DNA of 64,000 nucleotides, from positions 62,001 through 126,000 of the forward strand of contig NZ_CAXBGE010000012.1 of the NCBI RefSeq assembly GCF_963975345.1. The letters are read 5' to 3'. Positions 25,138 through 33,881 of the stretch are shown here, piece after piece (position 1 is the stretch's first letter; every line of letters starts with the position of its first letter). Below the pieces are notes generated by a model, which was not told where the DNA came from, did not search any database, and worked only from the letters and a program-made list of their open reading frames with translations. Origin of the DNA: Maricaulis sp963975345 (GTDB taxonomy: Bacteria; Pseudomonadota; Alphaproteobacteria; Caulobacterales; Maricaulaceae). Position numbers and translations under genes: made by a program.

Positions 25138-25965
25138 TCAGGGCAGAAGTCCGGCGCGGCGCAATTGCGGGGCATAGGTGCGGCTGATCGGAGCTTTGAG
25201 CCCGCCAACGATCTCGGCTTCGCCCGAGCCCCGGCTGAAACTGGCCCCGCATAAGCTCCCCGCCGCGACCCACCACGAACGATGCAGGCGATAGCCGGCC
25301 CGGTCCGAAACCAGCTTCATGGCGTCGGCAAAACGGATCAGGACCAGATCCGAGCCGGCGCTGGTATGGATGCGGACATAATGATCCTCAGCCTGCAACG
25401 CCAACAACTCGGCCTGACGCAGGCCGGCGGGCAGTTTCTCGCCCAGCCCCGCTGGGGGCGATCTATCGGCAAGGCTGACGGGCTCGACCGGATCGGATTG
25501 GACCGGGCCGGGATCGGCCGCCACCGCGACAACATCCGGTGCCAGCGCCAGCCGCAATAGGCGAAGCAGCGCGGCCATCGGCAAAACAATGAAGCCGACA
25601 TTGATCCAGGCGGCCGGAAATCTGGTGACCCCGGTGACGTCATTTCGGGCCCCAAACAGCGCCGCCTCAACCATGGCGACGATCACCCCCTGGGGCAGGG
25701 TCGCCAAAAGCGTGACCACGCCAAGGGAAATCCAGTAGCCCTGCACGGCGGCCGGGGCGTGGCGCGCATAGAGTGTTTCGGCCAGGATCACGACGATCCC
25801 GCCGGCCACCATCACCACACCCCAATAGATGTAACGCAGGCCGGCCGGCGCCTGTTCAGTGCCATAGACACCGGTCACCGAGAAAAACACCCCGACTGCG
25901 AGCATCAGACCGAGTTCGAAGGGCCAGGTTCCGTAGCGCGGCAGATATGACCGATGAGGTTTCAT
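25138..25965 (-). CDS. Membrane-anchored LytTR transcription regulator
   Basis: 275 residues from ATG 25965. Four membrane helices (FELGLMLAVGVFFSVTGVY, YIYWGVVMVAGGIVVILAE, YWISLGVVTLLATLPQGVIVAM, INVGFIVLPMAALLRLLRL) are followed by a linker and a C-terminal LytTR DNA-binding domain with LLALQAEDHYVRIHTSAGSDLVLIRFADAM and GYRLHRSWWVA. No receiver domain, so it is not a classic response regulator. LytTR proteins of this build are often encoded next to the membrane protein gene they respond to; here a DUF2306 gene is divergent, 172 nt away. Confidence 0.88.
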   Translation of the reverse strand: MKPHRSYLPRYGTWPFELGLMLAVGVFFSVTGVYGTEQAPAGLRYIYWGVVMVAGGIVVILAETLYARHAPAAVQGYWISLGVVTLLATLPQGVIVAMVEAALFGARNDVTGVTRFPAAWINVGFIVLPMAALLRLLRLALAPDVVAVAADPGPVQSDPVEPVSLADRSPPAGLGEKLPAGLRQAELLALQAEDHYVRIHTSAGSDLVLIRFADAMKLVSDRAGYRLHRSWWVAAGSLCGASFSRGSGEAEIVGGLKAPISRTYAPQLRRAGLLP

Positions 25966-26137
25966 GGAAACAGCCCTGCAGCGAGGCCAAGCCCCGGTCA
26001 AATTCGCACGTTTCGCGTTGCGCGAAGCGTGCGGCGCGACGGCTCACGAAATTCGCTGACCACCCCGCGCATACTGGCTTGCAAGCCGGGAGGCCTGCCG
26101 CGAAGTCCCTGACACCTGAGTGTTGATGGAGTTCTAG

Positions 26138-26791
26138 ATGTCTCTTTTTGAAAAGGCCAGCTATTCGGTCCTGGTGTTTCTGTGTCTCGCCGTGGCCCTC
26201 TATGCGTCGGTCTATTACCTGCCCGCGTCCTGGTTGGAGATCGAAGGTATCCTGCTGCTGATCAACGGCTTTGGACCCGGACTTCTGGCGCTGCACGCCG
26301 GCGCGGCATCGATTGCCATTGTGCTCGGACCGTTTCAGTTCCTGCCGGGCCTGCGGCAGCGACGGCCGCGCGTACATCACCTGATTGGCCGGCTCTATGT
26401 TACGGGCTGCTTTCTGGGCGGGCTTTCCGGCCTCGGCCTGGCGATCGGGACGACATTCGGCCCGCTCGTCACCATCGGCTTTGGTTCCATGGCAATCGCC
26501 TGGCTATATACGACATTTCGCGGCATCCATGCCGCCATGTCGGGGCAGTTTCAGGCCCACCGCCGCTGGATGCTTCGCAGCTTCGCCGTCACACTCGCCG
26601 CGGTCAGCCTGCGGATATTTCTGCCTCTCATGCTGATGTCCGGCGTCGAGTTCGCGCACGCTTATCCGTTCATCAGCTACGCCTGCTGGATCCCAAACCT
26701 GGTCCTCGTCGAAATCTGGATCAGACTGCGGACCTCGCCCCTCAATCCAGCCCGAACCCCACATCCGAGATCATCTCCACGCCCATCGTGA
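26138..26791 (+). CDS. DUF2306 family membrane protein
   Basis: 217 residues with about six membrane helices. DUF2306 features visible: HAGAASIAIVLGPFQFLPGLRQRRPRVH pieces such as LGPFQFLPGLR and HHLIGRLYV, then GIHAAMSGQFQAHRRWMLRSFA, whose HRRWM histidine is family-wide. The last 15 residues (PLNPARTPHPRSSPRPS) look low-complexity and the gene overlaps the 3' end of the convergent acyl-CoA dehydrogenase gene by 50 bp, so the original stop may have been lost. Possible partner of the divergent LytTR regulator. Confidence 0.85.
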   Translation: MSLFEKASYSVLVFLCLAVALYASVYYLPASWLEIEGILLLINGFGPGLLALHAGAASIAIVLGPFQFLPGLRQRRPRVHHLIGRLYVTGCFLGGLSGLGLAIGTTFGPLVTIGFGSMAIAWLYTTFRGIHAAMSGQFQAHRRWMLRSFAVTLAAVSLRIFLPLMLMSGVEFAHAYPFISYACWIPNLVLVEIWIRLRTSPLNPARTPHPRSSPRPS

Positions 26792-28502
26792 TGTCGTCGA
26801 CGCGGGCGTGCGCGAGGGTGAGGACGGATTCGCCGTAGAAGCCGGCCAGGGCGATGCGTTGGGCGGCGAAGACCGGGTCGCCGAGCTTGTCTTTCTGGCG
26901 GCGCCGCGCCGCGACGGCGCCAATGCAAAGCATCCAGCCGCCAATGACTTCGCCGGCCAAGGTCAGGAATGGCGTTGCGCCCGCCAACACATCGGCCGGA
27001 TCGGCGGTTTGCAGCCAGGTCGCCGCTTCGCGCAGAGAATCGAGACCCTCCTCGAGGCGTTCGGCCAACAGCGGCAAATCGGGATGGCTTGAGGTGGAGC
27101 AGGCCTCAATCGTCAATTCGATATCGGCATAGAGTTCGGTGAAGGCGGCGCCGCCCTGCATGTTGAGTTTGCGGCCGGCCAGATCCATCGCCTGGATCGC
27201 ATTGGTGCCTTCATAGATCGGCGTGATGCGGGCATCGCGCAAATGCTGGGCTGCGCCGGTCTCCTCGATATAGCCCATGCCGCCATGGATCTGGATCCCC
27301 ATCGAAGCAACCTCGACGCCGATATCGGTCGCCCAGGCCTTGGCAATCGGCGTCAGCAATTCCTCGCGGCGCTTGGCGGCAGCGCGTTCGTCCTCATCTT
27401 CGGCGAATTCCGACAAATCAGCTGCGACGGCGCAAGCCATGCAGATGGCACGGGCAGCGGCGATCTTCGACTTCATCAGCGCCAGCGAACGCTGGATATC
27501 CGGATGCAGGATGATCGCGTGTGGACCCGGCCCCTTGCCATCAATCGCCTTGCCCTGCTTGCGCTCTTTCGCGAAGGCGAGCGCCTGTTGATAGGCGCGC
27601 TCGGCAATGCCGACGCCTTGGACGCCGACATTGAGCCGGGCCGAATTCATCATCGTGAACATGGCTTTCATGCCGGCATTTTCCGCACCGATCAGCCAAC
27701 CCTTGGCACCGGCATACTCCATCGTGCAGGTCGGGGAGCCGTGAATGCCCAGCTTGTGTTCCAGCCCGATCGCCTTGACGCCATTTCGGCTGCCATCATC
27801 GAGGATTTTCGGCACAATGAAGAGCGACAGGCCCTTGGTCCCGGCCGGAGAGCCCGGCGTGCGGGCCAGCACGAGGTGCAGGATATTGTCGGCGCAATCA
27901 TGCTCGCCCCAGGTGATGAAGATCTTCTGGCCCGAGACGGCCCAGCTCCCATCGCCATTCGGCTCGGCCTTGGTGCGCAGCGCGCCGACATCGGAGCCGG
28001 CCTGCGGCTCGGTCAGATTCATCGTCGCCGACCATTCGCCATTGAGAAGCTTGGGCAGGTAGGTCGCGCGCTGCTCATCGGTGCCGTGCACCAGCAATAC
28101 CTCGATCGCGCCATAGGTCAGCATCGGGCCCAGGCCGAAGGCCATATTGGCCGACTGCACCATTTCCAGCGTCGCAACACCGAGCGCGCGCGGCAGGCCC
28201 ATGCCGCCGGCGGCGGTGGGGAATTGCAGGCCTTGCCAACCGCCTTCAACGAATTTGGCATAGGCCTGTTTGAAGCCGGTCGGCGTGGTGACAACGCCAT
28301 CGGCGAGTTTGCAATGCTCGGCATCGCCAACCTTGTTGAGCGGGGCGAGCACGTCATTGGCCAATTTGGCTGCCTCTTCCAGGATGGCGAGGGTGATGTC
28401 ATCGGTGAAGTCCGGAAAGGCGCCGGTCGCCTTCAACACATCGACGGCAGCGACTTCCACAAGCGTAAAGCGAAGCTCGTCCACGGGTGCGCGATAACTC
28501 AT
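26742..28502 (-). CDS. Acyl-CoA dehydrogenase (about 600-residue class)
   Basis: 586 residues from ATG 28502 with AGGAGA 8 nt upstream; the frame is open further upstream but that sequence is a shadow of the YceI gene. FAD flavoprotein that desaturates acyl-CoA. Conserved: MNLTEPQAGSDVGALRT, ISGQKIFIT-type WAVSGQKIFITWGEHD, GIHGSPTCTMEY, the catalytic-region GMGYIEETGAAQHLRDARI and PIYEGTNAIQAMDL. The extra C-terminal domain (about 120 residues, ending GVEMISDVGFGLD) places it in the longer class that also includes DmdC-like enzymes. Natural acyl chain unknown. Confidence 0.95.
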   Translation of the reverse strand: MSYRAPVDELRFTLVEVAAVDVLKATGAFPDFTDDITLAILEEAAKLANDVLAPLNKVGDAEHCKLADGVVTTPTGFKQAYAKFVEGGWQGLQFPTAAGGMGLPRALGVATLEMVQSANMAFGLGPMLTYGAIEVLLVHGTDEQRATYLPKLLNGEWSATMNLTEPQAGSDVGALRTKAEPNGDGSWAVSGQKIFITWGEHDCADNILHLVLARTPGSPAGTKGLSLFIVPKILDDGSRNGVKAIGLEHKLGIHGSPTCTMEYAGAKGWLIGAENAGMKAMFTMMNSARLNVGVQGVGIAERAYQQALAFAKERKQGKAIDGKGPGPHAIILHPDIQRSLALMKSKIAAARAICMACAVAADLSEFAEDEDERAAAKRREELLTPIAKAWATDIGVEVASMGIQIHGGMGYIEETGAAQHLRDARITPIYEGTNAIQAMDLAGRKLNMQGGAAFTELYADIELTIEACSTSSHPDLPLLAERLEEGLDSLREAATWLQTADPADVLAGATPFLTLAGEVIGGWMLCIGAVAARRRQKDKLGDPVFAAQRIALAGFYGESVLTLAHARVDDITMGVEMISDVGFGLD

Positions 28503-28632
28503 GCCATCTCTCCTGAAATCCGGGCCACAGGATAGCCTGCGCGGCCAAACATGCGAGCCCGGAAACAGTGTTTTTCTCTCCATCGGGCAGAAGCCGCTTT
28601 TCAGGCGAGAATCAATCACTATCATCGCCGCG

Positions 28633-29238
28633 ATGCTGACCCGCCCCATCCTCGTTCTGGCCCTGCTCGCACTGACCGCCTGTGCCACGCCGAGCACCGA
28701 TCCCCAGCGCCTGCCCGCTGGCAGCTGGACGCTCGATACCGAACATGCCAGCGTGGTCTGGCGCGTGCGCCATCTCGGCCTGTCCTGGTACACGGGACGG
28801 TTCGACACGCTCTCCGCCAGCCTCGATTTCGACCCGGCCCACCCGGAGGCCGCACAGCTGACAGCGATCATCGATGCCGCCTCGCTTTCCTCGGGCCATC
28901 CCGATCTCGACCGCACACTCGCGAATGGTTGGCTGCACGCGGCGCAAAACCCGCAAATTGTCTTCACCAGCGAGCGGATCGAGGTTGTGGACGCGACGCA
29001 CGGCCGCGCCACCGGCCAGCTTGTGATGAATGGCCGGTCTGTAGGCGCGGTCATGACGATTGAGTTTTATGGCGGAAGCTTCAACATGCTGGCTGGCGAC
29101 GACACGGTCGGATTCGCGGGCGATATGGTGATCGACCGCTCTGATTTCGCCGTCGGCAGCCTTCCGGCCTCGATTGTCGGCCAGGAGATACGCATTCACA
29201 TTGAAGCCGAATTTCTGCGGCTGGGAGCCCATTCATGA
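28633..29238 (+). CDS. YceI-family lipoprotein
   Basis: 201 residues. ATG 28633 opens a lipoprotein signal (MLTRPILVLALLALTAC; lipobox LTAC, Cys17). The YceI domain follows: SWTLDTEHASVVWRVRHLGLS, FDTLSASLDFDP, and late SDFAVGSLPASIVGQEI. YceI proteins are beta-barrels that bind isoprenoid or quinone-like lipids. The stop overlaps the start of the cytochrome b561 gene (ATGA); the set YceI - cytochrome b561 - YceI is a known arrangement, probably for quinone-linked electron transfer in the periplasm. Confidence 0.93.
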   Translation: MLTRPILVLALLALTACATPSTDPQRLPAGSWTLDTEHASVVWRVRHLGLSWYTGRFDTLSASLDFDPAHPEAAQLTAIIDAASLSSGHPDLDRTLANGWLHAAQNPQIVFTSERIEVVDATHGRATGQLVMNGRSVGAVMTIEFYGGSFNMLAGDDTVGFAGDMVIDRSDFAVGSLPASIVGQEIRIHIEAEFLRLGAHS

Positions 29239-29816
29239 CTGAGAGCAAGAATTATACGTCCGTCGCCATCATTCTTCACTGGACCCTCGCAATCCTTCTG
29301 ATCGGCATGGTGTTTTACGCATGGCATATGGACGATCTGCGCCAAGCCTTGCGGGCCCAGACAGATGGCGTGACGCTGGCAGACGTTCAATTCGCGGTGA
29401 ATGCCCACAAGACTGTCGGCATGCTGGTCCTGTTACTCAGCTTTGCCCGGCTCGGCTGGCGTTTCGCGCACACGCCGCCAGCAATGCCGGTCGGCATGGC
29501 CGGTTGGGAAAAGCTGGTGGCCAGCCTGACCCATATTGCCTTTTACGTGCTGATGGTTGGTATGCCTTTGCTGGGCTGGGTCGCAGCGTCGACAAGCCAG
29601 GCCCCCTCGATGATGTTCAACAATCCCGATCTCATTCTGCCGCGCCTTCCAGTGTCGCAGGACCACGATTTCCACGAGCTGGTTGGCGAGATCCACGGCA
29701 AGGGCGGCTGGGCGATCCTGATCCTCGCCGGCCTTCATTTCGCCGCAGCGATCAAGCATCAATACCTCGACAAGGACGGGCTGATGCGTCGCATGCTGCC
29801 CTTCATGAAAGGCTGA
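29235..29816 (+). CDS. Cytochrome b561-family di-heme membrane protein
   Basis: 193 residues, four membrane helices with the expected heme histidines: H15 in ILHWTLAILLI, H57 in NAHKTVGMLVLLL, a histidine in LTHIAFYVLMVG and one in GLHFAAAIKHQ near the C-terminus. Members pass electrons between quinol and small acceptors. It is co-translated with the preceding YceI lipoprotein and followed 4 nt later by a second YceI gene. Confidence 0.94.
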   Translation: MTESKNYTSVAIILHWTLAILLIGMVFYAWHMDDLRQALRAQTDGVTLADVQFAVNAHKTVGMLVLLLSFARLGWRFAHTPPAMPVGMAGWEKLVASLTHIAFYVLMVGMPLLGWVAASTSQAPSMMFNNPDLILPRLPVSQDHDFHELVGEIHGKGGWAILILAGLHFAAAIKHQYLDKDGLMRRMLPFMKG

Positions 29817-29820
29817 TTTG

Positions 29821-30384
29821 ATGCGTTGTGTGTTGCGTGCGTTTGCCGCCGGAGCCGTGCTGGCCTTGGGCGTATGGCCGGCTATGGCGATGGCCCAGGA
29901 CTGGACGGTCGATAGCGCCGCCAGCTCGCTCCGCTTTGAGACGATGGGCTATGACGGCCCGCTCTCGGGCCAATTTGTCAGCTGGAGCGCGAACATCTCG
30001 CTCGATCCCGACGCCCTCGACACAGCCACGATCTCGGCCCGGGTCGAAACCGCGACCGCGCACACCGATGCCGGCAGCGAGATCGACGACAGCATCACCG
30101 GCGAGGACGGGCTGCAGAGCGCTGGCCATCCACTGGCCGAGTTTCAATCCAGCGACGTGCGGGCGACTGCGGATGGCTATGAGGCCGTCGGCGTAATGAC
30201 GATCCGCGGCACGCCGCAGCCGGTCACTCTGCCCTTCACCCTCGCCATCACAGACGGTCACGCCATCGCCGATGCCCGCCTGGTGATTGCCCGCGCCGAT
30301 TACGGCATCGGTGCCCGCAGCTGGGGCACGATCGCCGCCGAGGTCACACTGGTGCTGCATATCGAGGCCGATGCGGCGATGTAG
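29821..30384 (+). CDS. YceI-family periplasmic protein
   Basis: 187 residues from ATG 29821, right after the cytochrome b561 stop. The signal peptide (RAFAAGAVLALGVWPAMAMA, cleaved before QDWTVD) lacks a lipobox, so unlike its upstream paralogue it should be soluble. The YceI core is visible as DWTVDSAASSLRFETMGYDGP, GQFVSWSANISLDP, and RADYGIGARSWGTIAAEV near the C-terminus. Likely lipid or quinone binding, acting with the b561 protein. Confidence 0.93.
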   Translation: MRCVLRAFAAGAVLALGVWPAMAMAQDWTVDSAASSLRFETMGYDGPLSGQFVSWSANISLDPDALDTATISARVETATAHTDAGSEIDDSITGEDGLQSAGHPLAEFQSSDVRATADGYEAVGVMTIRGTPQPVTLPFTLAITDGHAIADARLVIARADYGIGARSWGTIAAEVTLVLHIEADAAM

Positions 30385-30422
30385 GCTTGCCTCGTCATAC
30401 CTCCTGACGCTAGCTCTGCGCC

Positions 30423-31373
30423 ATGACCGCACCCATCCAGCCCGCCGACAGCCCTCACGCGATTGCCCGCGCCGCCACCTTCTTGCGCGAGGGTGGTCTG
30501 GTCGCGATGCCGACCGAGACCGTCTACGGCCTCGCCGCCGATGCCAGCAATGCCGCAGCCGTCGCCCGGCTTTATGCCGCCAAGGGCCGGCCACGCTTCA
30601 ATCCACTGATCGCGCATGTCACCGGTGCCGCGATGGCGCAGACGTTGGTGGCTTGGCCCGATCTGGCCGGCGAGCTGGCAGCAGCCTTCTGGCCCGGCCC
30701 GCTGACCCTGGTCCTGCCCAAGCTCGCAGAAGCTCCGATCTGCGATCTCGCCAATGCCGGGCTGATGAGCGTTGCGATCCGCGCGCCCGGTCATCCCGGC
30801 GCACAAGCGCTGCTGACGGCGTTCGGCGGCCCGCTGGTGGCGCCAAGCGCCAACCCATCCGGCAGCGTCAGCCCGACCACGGCGCGCCATGTTAGCGACG
30901 GGCTGGGCGACAGGCTCGACCTGATCCTCGATGGCGGTGCCTGCACCGTTGGGCTGGAATCAACCGTCATCGCCATTCTCGACGGCCGCGCCACCCTGCT
31001 GCGTCCCGGCGGATTGGAGCGTTCCCGGATCGAGGCCATCACCGGGCCGCTCGCCAGCGCTGGTCAGGGCGATGCGCCGGCCAGTCCCGGCATGCTGGCC
31101 AGCCATTACGCGCCGCGAGCGCCGATCCGGCTCGATGCGACCCACGCCGAGGCCGGCGAAGTCCTGCTTGGTTTCGGCGCCATCGATGGTGATCTCAACC
31201 TCTCGCCCAACGGCGATCTGACCGAAGCCGCCGCCCGCCTGTTCTCAGCCCTGCGTGAAATGGACGCGCGCGGCCCGAAACATATTGCCGTTGCGCCCAT
31301 TCCCGACGAAGGTTTGGGCGAAGCGATCAATGACCGCCTGCAACGCGCCGCCGCGCCGAGGACAGGTCCATAA
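30423..31373 (+). CDS. sua5: Threonylcarbamoyl-AMP synthase, Sua5 type
   Basis: 316 residues: an N-terminal YrdC domain (LREGGLVAMPTETVYGLAADA, the K-x-R motif AAKGRPRFNPLIAHV, and APSANPSGSVSPT) and a C-terminal Sua5 domain (SPGMLASHYAPRAPIRL). It makes threonylcarbamoyl-AMP from threonine, bicarbonate and ATP for the tRNA modification t6A. Length fits Sua5 rather than the shorter TsaC. It is followed at 13 nt by the FAD-linked dehydrogenase gene. Confidence 0.95.
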   Translation: MTAPIQPADSPHAIARAATFLREGGLVAMPTETVYGLAADASNAAAVARLYAAKGRPRFNPLIAHVTGAAMAQTLVAWPDLAGELAAAFWPGPLTLVLPKLAEAPICDLANAGLMSVAIRAPGHPGAQALLTAFGGPLVAPSANPSGSVSPTTARHVSDGLGDRLDLILDGGACTVGLESTVIAILDGRATLLRPGGLERSRIEAITGPLASAGQGDAPASPGMLASHYAPRAPIRLDATHAEAGEVLLGFGAIDGDLNLSPNGDLTEAAARLFSALREMDARGPKHIAVAPIPDEGLGEAINDRLQRAAAPRTGP

Positions 31374-31386
31374 CGAGGCCAGTTTC

Positions 31387-32820
31387 ATGACCGAGACCCA
31401 GACTCTGCCCGCCCCGCAAGCCCTGCCCGGCGATGTGATCGCGCGTCTCAGAGCCGCGCTTGGCGCCAAGGGCTGGAGCCAGGACGCGCATGAATTGCAG
31501 CCCCACATCACCGATTGGCGCGGTCGCTTTCAAGGCCAGACGCCAATCCTGCTCAAGCCCGCCAATACCGCCGAAGTCGCGGCTGCGGTGAAGATCTGCC
31601 ACGACGCTGGCATCGCCATCACCCCTCAGGGCGGCAATACCAGCCTGTGCGGCGCTTCGACACCGCAGGGTGAAGTGCTGATCACGCTCAAGCGCATGAA
31701 CGCCGTGCGCGAGATCGACCCCGACAATGACTCGATGACGGTCGAGGCCGGCTGCATCCTGGAAAGCCTGCAAACCACCGCCGCCGAGGCCGGTCGGCTT
31801 TTCCCTCTGAGCCTGGGCTCACAGGGCTCGGCGATGATTGGCGGACTAATCTCAACCAATGCCGGCGGCGTGCACGTCCTGCGCTACGGCATGACGCGCG
31901 AGCTGGTGCTCGGGCTGGAAGCCGTGCTGCCCGACGGCACGATCTGGTCGGGCCTGACGGGTCTGCGCAAGGACAATACCGGCTATGATCTCAAACAGCT
32001 GTTGATCGGGGCCGAAGGCACGCTCGGCATCATCACGGCTGCAACCCTGAAACTCTTCCCGCGCCCGGCCAAGATGGAGCTGGCGTTTTGCGGCCTGAAA
32101 TCGGTTGAGGATGCAGTCTCCTTCCTTTCCCTCGCCAAGAAAGTTTCCGGCGGTGCCGTGACCGCCTTCGAGATCATGCCGCGACTGGCGCTGGAATTCG
32201 TCTGCGCCTTTGTGCCGGGCACGCGCGATCCGCTCGATACCTCGCACGCCTGGTATGTGGTCTGCGAGATGAGCTTTGGCCGCCTCAATGGCGCGCGCGA
32301 AACGCTTGAGGATGCCCTGGGCCAAGCCTTCGAGGCCGAGCTGGTCCAGGACGCCGTGATCGCCGAAAATGAGAGCCAGGCGCTCGATTTCTGGCGTTTG
32401 CGCGAAAGCATCGCGCTGGCCGAACGCGAGCAGGGCACAGCGATCAAGCACGACATCTCGATCCCGGTCTCCAAAATGGCCGCCTTCATCGAGCTCGCTT
32501 CAGCCCGGCTCAAAACCATCTTCCCCGACGGCATCGTCGTCGCCTTCGGCCATGTCGGCGACGGCAATGTGCATTACAATCTCGTCGGCCCCGACGCCGC
32601 AACGCAACAGGCGATGATGGCCAAGTCCGACGCCATCTCGACCTGCGTCTATGACACTGTCGATGAATTCGGCGGCTCAATCTCGGCCGAACACGGGATC
32701 GGCATTTTGAAACGCGAAGAATTGGCGGCCCGCAAACCGGTCGATGTCGCCGTGATGCGCGCCATCAAACAGGCGCTGGACCCCAAGGGGATCATGAACC
32801 CACGGGTTTTGCTGGGCTAG
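31387..32820 (+). CDS. FAD-linked oxidoreductase, D-2-hydroxyglutarate dehydrogenase type
   Basis: 477 residues from ATG 31387. The FAD_binding_4 domain shows ILLKPANTAEVAAAVKICHD, ITPQGGNTSLCGAS and GSQGSAMIGGLISTNAGGV; the substrate domain carries HVGDGNVHYN, EHGIGILKR and ALDPKGIMNPRVL. These are hallmarks of the D-2-hydroxyacid group (D-2-hydroxyglutarate dehydrogenase, D-lactate dehydrogenase, GlcD). D-2-hydroxyglutarate is the most likely substrate from overall similarity, but glycolate or D-lactate cannot be excluded. Confidence 0.93.
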   Translation: MTETQTLPAPQALPGDVIARLRAALGAKGWSQDAHELQPHITDWRGRFQGQTPILLKPANTAEVAAAVKICHDAGIAITPQGGNTSLCGASTPQGEVLITLKRMNAVREIDPDNDSMTVEAGCILESLQTTAAEAGRLFPLSLGSQGSAMIGGLISTNAGGVHVLRYGMTRELVLGLEAVLPDGTIWSGLTGLRKDNTGYDLKQLLIGAEGTLGIITAATLKLFPRPAKMELAFCGLKSVEDAVSFLSLAKKVSGGAVTAFEIMPRLALEFVCAFVPGTRDPLDTSHAWYVVCEMSFGRLNGARETLEDALGQAFEAELVQDAVIAENESQALDFWRLRESIALAEREQGTAIKHDISIPVSKMAAFIELASARLKTIFPDGIVVAFGHVGDGNVHYNLVGPDAATQQAMMAKSDAISTCVYDTVDEFGGSISAEHGIGILKREELAARKPVDVAVMRAIKQALDPKGIMNPRVLLG

Positions 32821-32884
32821 CCAACACCCTGCCCCTTCCCCCGCAGCGATCCTTTGCCTATCTCTCCCCCCAAGGAGACCACCC

Positions 32885-33685
32885 ATGCTGATTCTGCTTT
32901 CGCCCGCCAAGAACATGAATTTCGACGACATCGATCGTGAGCTGCCCGCAACGACGCCCGCGCTGCTCGACGAGACGCGAACGCTGTCGAAGACGACGCG
33001 CGGGCTTTCGACGTCGAAGATCAAATCGCTGATGAAGATCAGTTCCGATCTGGCCAAGCTCAATCGTGAGCGGTTCCGGGCCTTTGACGCCGATCAGCCC
33101 GGCAGCAAGCAGGCTGCCTTGGCATTCGCCGGCGAGGTCTATCGCGGGCTTGAAGCCGGCACGCTGAGCGATGATGATCTCGCTTGGGCGCAGGACCATG
33201 TGCGCATTCTATCGGGCCTGTATGGCGCCCTGCGTCCGCTCGATGGGATCCATCCTTATCGCCTCGAAATGGGCCGCAAGCTGCACACGCGGCGCGGCGA
33301 GAGCCTGTATGATTTCTGGGGCGACAAGATCGCGCAGCATCTCAATGAACTCCAGGCTGATGACAAGGATCCGGTGGTGCTGAACCTGGCCTCCAACGAG
33401 TATTTCAAATCCGTCGACCGCACAGCGCTGAAAGCGCGCGTCATCACCGCCAGCTTCAAGGAAGAAAAAGACGGCGAAGCGCGCATGCTGATGGTGTTCG
33501 CCAAGAAGGCCCGCGGCATGATGGCGCGCTGGGCAATCGAGAACCGGATCAGCGATCCGGCCGATCTGGTGAAGTTCGATGCCGGTGGCTATGCGTTTGA
33601 CGCGGCGGGATCGAGCGAAGGCGATCTGCTGTTCACGCGGCCACAGCCGGCCGCACCGGGTGCCAAAGCGAAGGCGGAGGCCTGA
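32885..33685 (+). CDS. yaaA: Peroxide stress protein YaaA (UPF0246)
   Basis: 266 residues with the family start MLILLSPAKNMNF, the LYGALRPLDGIHPYRLEMG block, LYDFWGDKIAQHLNE, NLASNEYFKSVD and the C-terminal KKARGMMARWAIENRI. YaaA limits intracellular free iron under peroxide stress in E. coli and binds DNA in its solved structure. An AAGGAG ribosome site precedes the ATG. It ends before the hairpin-rich region that may encode a small RNA. Confidence 0.96.
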   Translation: MLILLSPAKNMNFDDIDRELPATTPALLDETRTLSKTTRGLSTSKIKSLMKISSDLAKLNRERFRAFDADQPGSKQAALAFAGEVYRGLEAGTLSDDDLAWAQDHVRILSGLYGALRPLDGIHPYRLEMGRKLHTRRGESLYDFWGDKIAQHLNELQADDKDPVVLNLASNEYFKSVDRTALKARVITASFKEEKDGEARMLMVFAKKARGMMARWAIENRISDPADLVKFDAGGYAFDAAGSSEGDLLFTRPQPAAPGAKAKAEA

Positions 33686-33770
33686 CGGCGAACTTCTTCC
33701 CCGCACGCCAGAGCTGTGATATGGTCCAAGGGCCGCTGGAGACGGGTGCGACCGCCTCCATTGGCCGCCC

Positions 33771-33863
33771 TTAGGCGATGGAGAACCGGATCAACAGCGT
33801 CCAGCCGCCGATCCGCTTTCTCCTCACCCAAAGGACGAGGCAGCATTTCGGAAACCGAAACAT
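33771..33863 (-). CDS. Possible 30-residue hydrophobic peptide
   Basis: ATG 33863 is preceded by AAGGAGGG with 5 nt spacing, a nearly perfect ribosome site. The product starts MFRFPKCCLVLWVRRKR and ends in a second hydrophobic piece, WTLLIRFSIA. It lies antisense to the candidate small RNA, and the same bases that give the ribosome site give the RNA its pyrimidine tract, so one of the two readings may be coincidence. No homologue recognised. Confidence 0.2.
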   Translation of the reverse strand: MFRFPKCCLVLWVRRKRIGGWTLLIRFSIA

Positions 33864-33881
33864 TGCTCCCTCCTTGGATTG

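Noticed and set aside
27243..28535. 430-codon plus-strand frame
   Set aside because: Antisense to the acyl-CoA dehydrogenase gene with clear motifs on the other strand.
28503..29054. 184-residue N-terminal extension of the acyl-CoA dehydrogenase frame
   Set aside because: Runs antisense through the YceI gene; the internal ATG 28502 has AGGAGA and begins with the family N-terminus.
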